A stretch of 64,000 bases of DNA from Muribaculaceae bacterium Isolate-036 (Harlan) (lineage in GTDB: Bacteria; Bacteroidota; Bacteroidia; Bacteroidales; Muribaculaceae): NCBI GenBank assembly GCA_003833075.1, contig RIAY01000002.1, forward strand, positions 287,538 through 351,537, read 5' to 3'. The notes under the pieces are model-generated. The model was not told where the DNA came from and did no database searches. It saw only the letters and a program-made list of their open reading frames with translations. Numbering within the stretch: position 1 is the first letter of the stretch; each line of letters begins with the position of its first letter. The position numbers and the translations under genes were made by a program. Below are positions 34,618 to 42,374 of this stretch, in pieces.

Positions 34618-34630
34618 GTGTCTGCTTAAA

Positions 34631-34661
34631 TTTGTTAATTGTGCAAAATTAATTAATTTTG
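34631..34661. promoter_or_regulatory. Divergent promoter region with palindromic -7 elements
   Basis: On the plus strand TTTG (34631-34634), 19 bases, and TAATTTTG (34654-34661) form a full Bacteroidota promoter for the tsaC-like gene at 34684. Bases 34644-34661 are a perfect 18-bp palindrome, so the same block also gives TAATTTTG on the minus strand (plus 34644-34651), in place for mtnN; the minus-strand -33 is poor. Confidence 0.65.
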
Positions 34662-34683
34662 TCGGGATATAACCTACTGAGCT

Positions 34684-35286
34684 ATGAAAACTATAAAAAT
34701 ATGGAACGATGCCCCTTCTGAGAAACAGCTTGCGGATATTTGTCGCGGGATTGCGGATGGTGCAGTGGCAATCATGCCGACCGACACGTTGTATGGCATA
34801 TGCTGCGATGCTCTGAATGTAAAGGCAATCGAGAGGATATGCCGTCTCAAAGGTATAAATCCGGATAAATCAAATCTTTCAATAGTGTGTGCCGACATAT
34901 CCATGGCGGCGGAGTTTTCAAAGATTGACGACCGTGTGTTCCGTCTGCTGAAAAGCAATACGCCCGGTCCGTTTACTTTTTTGCTTAAATCCGCCTCTGC
35001 GTTGCCGAAGGTCTTCAAAGGACGCAAGACTGTAGGAGTGAGAATCCCGGATTGCGATACGATCAGAAAGGTCGTGGATCGTCTCGGACATCCGCTTCTT
35101 ACGACTTCCATAGAGTATGACGGTGACGACTATGCCGTAAGTGCGGATCTTATTGCGGAGAGTTATGACAATAGGGTTGACTTTATGGTGGAAGGCGGAG
35201 ACGGAGGTCTGATACCGTCAACTATTGTAGACTGCACAGGAAACGATATTGAAATAGTAAGAGAAGGAAAGGGGGAGCTGGCATAA
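34684..35286 (+). CDS. tsaC: L-threonylcarbamoyladenylate synthase (YrdC/Sua5 family)
   Basis: Makes threonylcarbamoyl-AMP from threonine, bicarbonate and ATP for the t6A37 modification of ANN-decoding tRNAs. The 200-residue protein is a single YrdC domain: GAVAIMPTDTLYGICCDALN near residue 28, RLKGINPDKSNLSIVCADI near 55, TPGPFTFLLKS near 96 and VGVRIPDC near 117. The gene has its own promoter and a leader of about 15 bases. A transporter gene follows after three bases, apparently co-transcribed. Confidence 0.92.
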   Translation: MKTIKIWNDAPSEKQLADICRGIADGAVAIMPTDTLYGICCDALNVKAIERICRLKGINPDKSNLSIVCADISMAAEFSKIDDRVFRLLKSNTPGPFTFLLKSASALPKVFKGRKTVGVRIPDCDTIRKVVDRLGHPLLTTSIEYDGDDYAVSADLIAESYDNRVDFMVEGGDGGLIPSTIVDCTGNDIEIVREGKGELA

Positions 35287-35289
35287 ATC

Positions 35290-36201
35290 ATGCATATTGC
35301 AAGACAACAATTGAAAAATTCGATGCTTCCGATTGCAATGGTCGGCGGAGCTGTCTTTTACAAGTGGATGGGATATCTTACTTTTCTTTCTCCTTATCTG
35401 ATTTTCCTGATGTTGTTTATCACATACTGCAAGCTTCAGTTCCGTGATTTCAAGCCACGAAAGGAACATGTTGTGTTGCTGACGGTGCAGATGGTCTTGT
35501 CTGCCCTGATATATCTTGTCTTGTCGCCATTGAACCATATAGTGGGAGAAGGGGTCTTTATCTGTGTTTTTATACCTACCGCCACAGCGGCACCGGTAAT
35601 TACATCAATGCTTGGAGGCAGTATCTCTTTCGTGGCGACGTATTCGTTGCTCTGCAATGCTTTTATAGCCGTGGCTGGTCCTGTGGTGCTCGCCGCGATA
35701 GGTGATAATCCTGATATGACTTTCCTGAAATCATCATTGCTTATATGCTCCAAGGTATTCCCGCTTATAATAGGGCCTCTGGCGTTGGCAATGATATTGC
35801 GTTATCTTGTGCCACGGCTTCATTCGAAGGTAGTGAGCCATCAGAGCCTGTCGTTCTATATGTGGGCAGTATCGTTGTTCATCATCGTCGGCAGTTGTGT
35901 GAGTTTTACAATCCGGACATGGGATGAAAAGCGGCTCCCGGCGGTAGTGATGCTTGTTGCCGGGGCTTTGGCAGTCTGTCTTCTGCAGTTTTACATCGGA
36001 CGGAAAATCGGTGCGAGGTTTAATGACAGAGTATCTGGCGGACAGAGTCTCGGACAGAAGAATACGGTGCTTGCCGTGTGGCTCGCCATGACCTATATGA
36101 CACCGATAGCATCTATCGCGCCTGCTGCATATATAGCGTGGCAGAACATTGTCAACTCCTGGCAACTGGTGAAAAAGTCTTCAATAAAAACGGATTGTTG
36201 A
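35290..36201 (+). CDS. Bile acid:sodium symporter (BASS)-like membrane transporter
   Basis: A 303-residue inner-membrane protein with about nine or ten helices. The early helix pair has LSPYLIFLMLFITYCKLQFRDF. The crossing region VFIPTATAAPVITSMLGGSISFVATYS resembles the first discontinuous helix of BASS/SBF transporters, and GGQSLGQKNTVLAVWLAMTYM near residue 250 the second (GxQNxxLA pattern). The likely substrate is an organic anion, with sodium as driver, but this is unproven. It ends exactly where the convergent small peptide gene ends, with no intergenic base. Confidence 0.75.
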   Translation: MHIARQQLKNSMLPIAMVGGAVFYKWMGYLTFLSPYLIFLMLFITYCKLQFRDFKPRKEHVVLLTVQMVLSALIYLVLSPLNHIVGEGVFICVFIPTATAAPVITSMLGGSISFVATYSLLCNAFIAVAGPVVLAAIGDNPDMTFLKSSLLICSKVFPLIIGPLALAMILRYLVPRLHSKVVSHQSLSFYMWAVSLFIIVGSCVSFTIRTWDEKRLPAVVMLVAGALAVCLLQFYIGRKIGARFNDRVSGGQSLGQKNTVLAVWLAMTYMTPIASIAPAAYIAWQNIVNSWQLVKKSSIKTDC

Positions 36202-36387
36202 TTATCTGTCGTTGCAGTCTCTGTTATTTTTGTCGGCAGTGTTGCATTTGTCGGAAAGGACGCAACCGCAGCATGATTTCCGGCTTTTGTTTTTAACGCG
36301 CTTTATGAATCTGACAACAAGCCATGTCAAGGCTGCCAGAATTATAATGGCTACTGCTGTGTATTGTATTGCAAGGTTTCTGTCCAT
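36202..36387 (-). CDS. Small Cys-rich single-helix membrane peptide (FeoB-associated-like)
   Basis: A 61-residue protein with one N-terminal membrane helix (YTAVAIIILAALTWLVVRFI), a basic stretch (KRVKNKSRKS) and a short cysteine cluster CCGCVLSDKC. This is the layout of FeoB-associated Cys-rich peptides (PF12669). No feoA or feoB is in the window, so a link to iron transport is uncertain. It abuts the topB stop and reads in the same direction. Confidence 0.55.
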   Translation of the reverse strand: MDRNLAIQYTAVAIIILAALTWLVVRFIKRVKNKSRKSCCGCVLSDKCNTADKNNRDCNDR

Positions 36388-38292
36388 TCAATCATTTTGT
36401 TTTTTAGGGTTGGCAGGCGATGTCTTATCCTTCTTATTATCTTTTTTAACAACTGAGTCGTTCTGTTGTTCGGCAATAATCTGTCTGTTTGAATTATCTT
36501 TAAGAACGGACATGACGATTTGCGAAATCATTTCCTTGAGCTGAGAAATGAACTCAGGCGCGCTGTATTCCCCACGCTCAATCTGACGCAGTCTTCCCTC
36601 CCAGATGCCTGTGAGTTTGGCACTTTTCAGCAATTCTTCCTGAATTACAGAAATGAGTTCAATCCCGGCAGGGGTGGCTCTCAGTGATTTGCGTTCTTTT
36701 CGGATGTAACCCCTTTTATATAGAATTTCTATTATAGCGGCTCTTGTTGATGGTCGTCCGATGCCGTTTGCCTTAAGAGCTTCTCTGAGTTCTTCGTCTT
36801 CAACAGACGCTCCGGCAGTTTCCATTGCTTTTAAAAGCGTTCCTTCAGTGTAATATTTAGGCGGTTGGCTTGTTTTCTTCATAAGCTTCGGAACATGAGG
36901 CCCTGATTCTCCTTTTGTGAAGGGCGGCAACACGGCAGTTTCGTCATCTTTCCGGTCATCGTCATTCTTGTCTGCATCGGCTGAAGAACTGATGCCTTTT
37001 CGAGACTGATATACGAATTTCCATCCTTGGTCTGTTATGACGCGCCCTGTGGCTTTGAATTTATATTTCCCCGCTTCAGCCTTGACGGTTGTCTGTTCAA
37101 AAGAACAATCGGGGTAGAAAACGGAGATGAAACGCAAAGCTATGGTGTCAAACACATTGCGTTCATCCATTGGGAGGGATTGAGGGAGGGGCTGACCGGT
37201 AGGAATGATTGCGTGGTGGTCAGTAACTTTGGAGTTGTCGAATACCTTTTTGCTTTTTTTCAGTTTTTCGCCGCGCAATGGCTGAAGGATGTCTGTGTAA
37301 TGCCGGCTTATCCCATTAAGTATGTTTTTGCATTTGGGATACATGTCGTCAGTCAGATATGTTGTATCGACACGAGGGTATGTTGCGAGTTTTTTCTCAT
37401 AAAGCGATTGTATGGCTTTGAGAGTGGCGTCAGCACCCATGCCGAATTTCTTGTTGCATTCAACTTGCAGAGATGTCAGGTCAAAGAGACGAGGTGGAGC
37501 CTCTTTCCCTTTTTTCTTTTCTACATCTGTAACCGTAAGGGGGTATTGTGCCACATCTTTCAGGATTTCTTCACCTGCTTCCTGTGTCGCAAACGCTTTC
37601 AGAGCGGAAGAAAATGTGGTGTCTCTGTAGACTGTCTTGAGTTCCCAAGTGTCTTTGGGTACAAAATTTTCGATTTCCAGCTGGCGGTTCACAACCAGTG
37701 CGAGTGTAGGTGTCTGCACTCGCCCCACCGACAGAATCTGGCGGTCTTTGCTGTACTTGATTGTATATAATCGGGTTGCGTTTATGCCGAGAATCCAGTC
37801 GCCGATGGCTCGGCATAATCCTGCGGTGTATAGGGGTTCGAGCTCATCATGGCTTCTGAGATTCGCGAATCCCTCCCTGATGGACTCATCTGTAAGAGAG
37901 CTTATCCATAATCTTTTTACCGGTTTCCTGCACCCTGCCTTCTGCATCACCCATCTCTGGATAAGTTCTCCCTCTTGACCGGCATCGCCACAGTTTATCA
38001 CTTCATCACACTGTTCTATCAAGCTTTTTATTGTGTTGAACTGTGTCTCGATGCTTTGTTGGGGAATTAGTTTAATGCCGAATTTCAGAGGAATCATGGG
38101 CAGTGAAGACAATGACCATCTTTTCCAGTCGAGTGTATAATCGGCAGGTTCCTTGAGAGTGCAGAGATGTCCGAAAGTCCATGTCACGCAATATCCGTTG
38201 CCTTCATAATAGCCCGGATGCTGGGTGTTAGCGCCTATGATGCGGGCTATGTCCCTGCCGACGCTCGGTTTCTCAGTTATGCAGAGTATCAA
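36388..38292 (-). CDS. topB: DNA topoisomerase III (type IA)
   Basis: A single-strand-passing type IA topoisomerase for decatenation and recombination intermediates. At 634 residues it is of the TopB class. The toprim domain begins ILCITEKPSVGRDIARIIGA and contains INCGDAGQEGELI (acidic metal site) near 98. The nucleophile is Tyr305 in LATYPRVDTTYL. The C-terminal domain includes KANGIGRPSTRAAIIEIL near 505, and the tail is Lys/Asn-rich. There is no zinc-finger C-terminus. The mazG gene ends four bases before its start, so the two are probably transcribed together. Confidence 0.93.
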   Translation of the reverse strand: MILCITEKPSVGRDIARIIGANTQHPGYYEGNGYCVTWTFGHLCTLKEPADYTLDWKRWSLSSLPMIPLKFGIKLIPQQSIETQFNTIKSLIEQCDEVINCGDAGQEGELIQRWVMQKAGCRKPVKRLWISSLTDESIREGFANLRSHDELEPLYTAGLCRAIGDWILGINATRLYTIKYSKDRQILSVGRVQTPTLALVVNRQLEIENFVPKDTWELKTVYRDTTFSSALKAFATQEAGEEILKDVAQYPLTVTDVEKKKGKEAPPRLFDLTSLQVECNKKFGMGADATLKAIQSLYEKKLATYPRVDTTYLTDDMYPKCKNILNGISRHYTDILQPLRGEKLKKSKKVFDNSKVTDHHAIIPTGQPLPQSLPMDERNVFDTIALRFISVFYPDCSFEQTTVKAEAGKYKFKATGRVITDQGWKFVYQSRKGISSSADADKNDDDRKDDETAVLPPFTKGESGPHVPKLMKKTSQPPKYYTEGTLLKAMETAGASVEDEELREALKANGIGRPSTRAAIIEILYKRGYIRKERKSLRATPAGIELISVIQEELLKSAKLTGIWEGRLRQIERGEYSAPEFISQLKEMISQIVMSVLKDNSNRQIIAEQQNDSVVKKDNKKDKTSPANPKKQND

Positions 38293-38296
38293 TGTG

Positions 38297-39094
38297 TTAT
38301 AACTTTTTAGCTTCGTTCCAGATTGCGTCCATTTCAGAAAGAGTCAGGTCTTTAATTGATTTTCCAGCCTCTCTGGCTCTTTCTTCTATGTGGTTGAATC
38401 GTCTGATGAATTTTTTGTTTGTCTTTTCAAGAGCGTTCTCAGGATCTACGCCATAGAGTCTTGCGGCATTGACCACAGAAAACAACAAATCTCCGAATTC
38501 CGATTCCAATGCATCGGGATTGTCATTGTTTTCAATTTCCATTTCGACTTCGGTTATTTCCTCCTTAACCTTGTCCCACACCTGTCGGCGCTCCTCCCAG
38601 TCAAAGCCCACGTTGCGTGCTTTCTCCTGTATTCTGCTTGCCTTTATCAAAGCCGGCAGAGCCGAAGGCACTCCTCCGAGAACGGTTTTGTTGCCTTTTT
38701 TCTCACGAAGTTTTATCTGTTCCCAATTCTGAGACACTTCTTCTGCGTTGCTTACATTGACATCGCCATAGATATGTGGATGTCTGAATTTGAGTTTTTC
38801 TACCAGAGAGTCACACACATCGGCAATGTCGAAGTTTCCCTTTTCCTCTGCGATGCGCGAATAGAAAGCCACATGCAGCAGGACATCGCCAAGCTCCTTG
38901 CGAATGTTTGGAATGTCGTCAGTAATGAGAGCGTCAGCGAGTTCGAAGACTTCCTCTATTGTGTTAGGGCGCAAGGACTCGTTGGTCTGCTTGGCATCCC
39001 ATGGGCATTGAACCCTCAGAGTGTCAAGCACATCAAGAAAGTCGCCCATGGCGCGCAATTTCTCTTCTTTAGTATGCAGTGGAGTCATATTCAT
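38297..39094 (-). CDS. mazG: Nucleoside triphosphate pyrophosphohydrolase MazG
   Basis: Hydrolyses NTPs to NMP and pyrophosphate as a house-cleaning enzyme that also lowers (p)ppGpp-related stress. The 265-residue protein has two MazG domains. The first has CPWDAKQTNESLRPNTIEEVFEL near residue 30 and ELGDVLLHVAFYSRIAEE, and the second has EEITEVEMEIE near 180 and ESEFGDLLFSVVNAARLYG, each with the EExxE/ExxD metal motifs. Two ATGs compete: 39094 and 39088. A -7 element at 39107-39114 leaves only a short leader for either. Confidence 0.94.
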   Translation of the reverse strand: MNMTPLHTKEEKLRAMGDFLDVLDTLRVQCPWDAKQTNESLRPNTIEEVFELADALITDDIPNIRKELGDVLLHVAFYSRIAEEKGNFDIADVCDSLVEKLKFRHPHIYGDVNVSNAEEVSQNWEQIKLREKKGNKTVLGGVPSALPALIKASRIQEKARNVGFDWEERRQVWDKVKEEITEVEMEIENNDNPDALESEFGDLLFSVVNAARLYGVDPENALEKTNKKFIRRFNHIEERAREAGKSIKDLTLSEMDAIWNEAKKL

Positions 39095-39106
39095 ATTTTT
39101 TATTTA

Positions 39107-39114
39107 CAAAATTA
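39107..39114 (-). promoter_or_regulatory. -7 element upstream of mazG
   Basis: TAATTTTG on the minus strand (plus 39107-39114) matches the Bacteroidota -7 box and would start transcription within a few bases of the mazG start codon. No TTTG lies at the ideal -33 distance. Confidence 0.5.
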
Positions 39115-39208
39115 GTCATAAATTTCCAAAGAGGTGTCTGCCCGAGTCTTTTTTATGGTATTTGACGCGTTTTAACGCGAAAATGTTAAATATTTGTGGA
39201 ATAATTAT

Positions 39209-39216
39209 TATCTTTG
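39209..39216 (+). promoter_or_regulatory. -7 element upstream of the DHH phosphoesterase gene
   Basis: TATCTTTG at 39209-39216 fits the -7 consensus, with a weak -33 (TGTTAA around 39184). The predicted start near 39223 leaves about 12 bases before the ATG at 39235, which favours that codon over 39214. Confidence 0.5.
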
Positions 39217-39234
39217 TGGATTGAAATCATTTGT

Positions 39235-40290
39235 ATGAACAAAGTATTAAATCCGACGAGTGTAAAGGAGTTCTCTACTCTTTTGGAACAGAGCGAAAAA
39301 ATCGTTCTTACATGCCACGTGCATCCTGACGGCGATGCCATAGGGAGCACACTCGGTCTCTGGCATCTTCTCAAGAGCATCGGCAAACAGCCATCTGTGG
39401 TTGTGCCGGATGTTCCACCGAGATCATTGCGTTTTCTGCCTGATTTCAATGAGATCGCTGTCTATACGAGACATGACCCTTATTGCAGCCGTCTTGTCGA
39501 AGAGAGTGACCTGATACTGTGTTGTGATTTCAACAAACCTTCGAGGCAGGATCATCTTGCTCCACTTATACAGGGAGCATCAGCGCGTAAAGTGCTTATA
39601 GACCATCATGAGGGTCCGGATATTGATTGCGCGGTTGAGTTTTCTTATCCGGAGATGTCTTCGACATGTGAGCTTGTGTTCAGAATTATAGCGGCGTGCG
39701 GGTTATATAGCGATATTGACAGGAATTGTGCCACATGCCTTCTGACAGGACTTATAACGGACACACAGAATTTTACTGTCAATTGCAAGAATCCCGAGGT
39801 ATATGAAATCCTCACCAGATTGATGGAAAAAGGTGCGGAAAAAGGTAAGATCATCGAGGAGTGTGTCAAAGCCTGCAGTTATGACAGTCTCAGGCTGAAA
39901 GCGTATGCCGTGTGTGATAAACTTGAAATTTTTACGGAGCACAGAGGATGCCTTATCACCCTCTCAAAAGAAGAACTTGACCGTTTCAACTATGAGAAGG
40001 GAGACACGGAAGGTCTTGTTAACGAGGCTTTGAATATCCGGGGCATGGTGTATTCAATATTCATGCGTGAGGATCCCGACTGCATAAAGGTGTCGGCACG
40101 CAGCAAGGTAAATTTCCCTGTTTCCCGCATTTGCTCCGAGCTATTCAACGGGGGAGGACATCTTCAGGCGTCAGGAGGAGAGTTTCACGGAACCCTTGAG
40201 GAATGCCGTGAATTACTGATAAAGAATCTTGACAGGTATGACAGGTATCTTCCAAAACGTTTTGAGAAACTGGATGTGCGTCAGCAATGA
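39235..40290 (+). CDS. DHH/DHHA1 phosphoesterase (NrnA-like)
   Basis: A 351-residue cytosolic enzyme with the DHH domain (VLTCHVHPDGDAIGSTLG near residue 22, CCDFNKPSR near 100, LIDHHEGPDID near 127) and the DHHA1 substrate domain ending in NGGGHLQASGGEFHG near residue 305. NrnA-type members degrade short RNA oligonucleotides and dephosphorylate 3'-phosphoadenosine 5'-phosphate; others hydrolyse c-di-AMP or pApA. The architecture alone does not distinguish these roles. The start at 39235 follows the -7 element. Confidence 0.9.
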   Translation: MNKVLNPTSVKEFSTLLEQSEKIVLTCHVHPDGDAIGSTLGLWHLLKSIGKQPSVVVPDVPPRSLRFLPDFNEIAVYTRHDPYCSRLVEESDLILCCDFNKPSRQDHLAPLIQGASARKVLIDHHEGPDIDCAVEFSYPEMSSTCELVFRIIAACGLYSDIDRNCATCLLTGLITDTQNFTVNCKNPEVYEILTRLMEKGAEKGKIIEECVKACSYDSLRLKAYAVCDKLEIFTEHRGCLITLSKEELDRFNYEKGDTEGLVNEALNIRGMVYSIFMREDPDCIKVSARSKVNFPVSRICSELFNGGGHLQASGGEFHGTLEECRELLIKNLDRYDRYLPKRFEKLDVRQQ

Positions 40291-40343
40291 CCCGGATGCA
40301 AGAGTTGTGTAATATTATAAAAGAATAAATATCAACATTATAA

Positions 40344-40919
40344 ATGAGAATAAATACAAAGATAGTAATGGCATCGGTGCTGACAGGCATCATGCTTTCG
40401 ATGAGCAGTTGTGAAGAGACAAAGAGCTATTCCGAACTTCTGACTGAAGAGGAGCATGCGGTGAACTGGTATCTTGCCCAGCATATTGTATCGCTTGAGA
40501 TACCGCAGAATGGTGACTTCGAAGTTGGAGAGGATGCTCCATATTATAAAATGGATAAAGACGGCTATGTATATATGCAGGTCATCAACAAGGGATCAGA
40601 AACCGACAGACCGGAGAAAGGAGATCTTGTCTATTTCCGTTTTATGAGACTGAATTTGAAAAATTATCAGTCTTCCGGGTCTGAGGTCTGGGAAGGTAAT
40701 TCAGAGGATCTGAACTTCACAAGTTCGAGTCTTGTATATGGAAATAATGTTCTGACTTCGACAACCCAGTATGGAGAAGGCATTCAGGTGCCTCTTGAGT
40801 ATCTTGGCTATGATTCAGAGGTCAATCTCATTGTAAAGTCCCCCGAGGGATTCACGGAGGACACCAGTTCGTGTCTGCCTTATGTATATAACATAAGATA
40901 TTTCAAGGCAGAGTATTGA
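40344..40919 (+). CDS. DUF4827 lipoprotein
   Basis: A 191-residue secreted lipoprotein with lipobox MSSC (acceptor Cys23). The mature part begins EETKSYSELLTEEEHAVNWY and includes a conserved DGYVYMQVINKGS and GDLVYFRFMRLNL. The fold resembles FKBP-type prolyl isomerases, as in the DUF4827 family of Bacteroidota, but the catalytic residues are not obvious. The function is unknown. It precedes glmM by 38 bases. Confidence 0.75.
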   Translation: MRINTKIVMASVLTGIMLSMSSCEETKSYSELLTEEEHAVNWYLAQHIVSLEIPQNGDFEVGEDAPYYKMDKDGYVYMQVINKGSETDRPEKGDLVYFRFMRLNLKNYQSSGSEVWEGNSEDLNFTSSSLVYGNNVLTSTTQYGEGIQVPLEYLGYDSEVNLIVKSPEGFTEDTSSCLPYVYNIRYFKAEY

Positions 40920-40957
40920 TTCGTTTAAAGTATTAAATCGCTAAATAGTATACAGAA

Positions 40958-42343
40958 GTGTCACTTATCAAATCAATTTCCGGAATCCGAGGCACTATCG
41001 GAGGAAAGGTGGGAGAAGGATTAAGCGCAGTGGATGTGGTTCGTTTCACGGCATCCTATGCATCGTTCATCAAAGAGTCATATAATGGAGACAGCAACAC
41101 GATAGTTGTAGGTCGTGATGCGCGTATTTCCGGAAAGATGGTCGAGAATCTTGTTGTAGGCACGCTGATGTCTATGGGTTTTGATGTAATAAATATCGGC
41201 AAAGCCTCTACCCCTACGACCGAACTCGCTGTAGTAGGCGAGAAAGCTTGTGGAGGCATCATCATCACGGCAAGTCACAACCCGGTTCAATGGAATGCCT
41301 TAAAACTTCTGAATCACAATGGTGAGTTCCTTTCAGACGCGGAGGGAAAAGAAGTTATCCGCAGAGCGGAGAATGACGCGTATTCTTTTGCAGAGGTTTT
41401 TTCTTTGGGAAATACATACAATAACGAGACTTGGGCAAACCGTCATATAGAGATGGTGAAAGCTTTGGCACTTGTAGATACCGATGCTATATCCAAATGT
41501 AATTTTACGGTTGCTGTCGATGGCATAAACTCCGTAGGCGGTGAGATAATACCGATGCTTCTCCGCTCTCTTGGAGTCAATAACATCATTGAAATTAACT
41601 GCGAGTCAACCGGCAATTTCGCGCACACCCCTGAACCGATACCGCAAAATCTTACACAGATATCCGATGTAATGCGCAAAACAGGAGCAGATGTCGGTTT
41701 TGTTGTGGATCCTGATGTTGATCGTCTTGCGATTGTCATGGAAAACGGAGAGATGTTTGTGGAAGAAAACACGTTGGTCGCAATTGCTGACTATGTGCTT
41801 TCACATACACCCGGTGCGACTGTATCGAATCTCAGCAGCTCAAGAGGTCTGCGTGATGTGACACGTTCGCATGGATGTGAATATAGCGCGGCTGCTGTAG
41901 GTGAAGTCAATGTCGTGACAAAGATGAAAGAGGTGTGTGCCATCATCGGTGGCGAAGGTAACGGAGGAATCATATATCCGGAACTTCATTATGGTCGAGA
42001 TGCGCTTGTTGGCGTGGCATTATTCCTTACACTTATGGCAAAGTCCGGAAAGAAAGTGTCTGAAATCAAAGCCGGTCTTCCACATTATGAGATTGCAAAG
42101 AATAAGATAGAACTCACTCCGGATATTGATGTAGACAAGATTCTCGAAGCTGTCAAACTGCATTTTGCTGATGAGGAGGTAAACGATATAGATGGAGTTA
42201 AAATCGATTTCGCCGACAGCTGGGTTCATCTTCGCAAGTCAAATACGGAACCGATTATTCGTATTTACAGTGAAGCTGCAACGATGGCGGAAGCGGATAA
42301 ACTCGCCGACAGTATCAAGCAAATCATAATCTCCTTAAAATAA
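40958..42343 (+). CDS. glmM: Phosphoglucosamine mutase (phosphohexomutase family)
   Basis: Interconverts glucosamine-6-phosphate and glucosamine-1-phosphate for UDP-GlcNAc synthesis; phosphomannomutase activity cannot be ruled out by sequence. The 461-residue protein starts with a GTG codon and has the N-terminal loop SGIRGTIGGKVGEGLSA. The phosphoserine loop ITASHNPVQWN has Ser106, the metal loop is DPDVDRLAIV near residue 252, GGEGNGGIIYPELHYGRDAL is the sugar-binding loop, and RKSNTEPIIRIYSEA is the phosphate-binding loop. All catalytic parts are intact. Confidence 0.88.
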   Translation: MSLIKSISGIRGTIGGKVGEGLSAVDVVRFTASYASFIKESYNGDSNTIVVGRDARISGKMVENLVVGTLMSMGFDVINIGKASTPTTELAVVGEKACGGIIITASHNPVQWNALKLLNHNGEFLSDAEGKEVIRRAENDAYSFAEVFSLGNTYNNETWANRHIEMVKALALVDTDAISKCNFTVAVDGINSVGGEIIPMLLRSLGVNNIIEINCESTGNFAHTPEPIPQNLTQISDVMRKTGADVGFVVDPDVDRLAIVMENGEMFVEENTLVAIADYVLSHTPGATVSNLSSSRGLRDVTRSHGCEYSAAAVGEVNVVTKMKEVCAIIGGEGNGGIIYPELHYGRDALVGVALFLTLMAKSGKKVSEIKAGLPHYEIAKNKIELTPDIDVDKILEAVKLHFADEEVNDIDGVKIDFADSWVHLRKSNTEPIIRIYSEAATMAEADKLADSIKQIIISLK

Positions 42344-42345
42344 CG

Positions 42346-42353
42346 TACCTTTG
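42346..42353 (+). promoter_or_regulatory. -7 element upstream of sppA
   Basis: TACCTTTG at 42346-42353, right after the glmM stop, would start sppA transcription near 42360, 15 bases before the ATG. The -33 position shows no TTTG, so this is tentative. Confidence 0.45.
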
Positions 42354-42374
42354 TAAGGTAAAAACATTATCCAT

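Noticed and set aside
37027..37770. Plus-strand open frame opposite topB
   Set aside because: It covers conserved topoisomerase motifs on the other strand and has no supporting signal.
38390..39115. Plus-strand open frame of 241 codons opposite mazG
   Set aside because: Shadow of mazG; composition is not protein-like.
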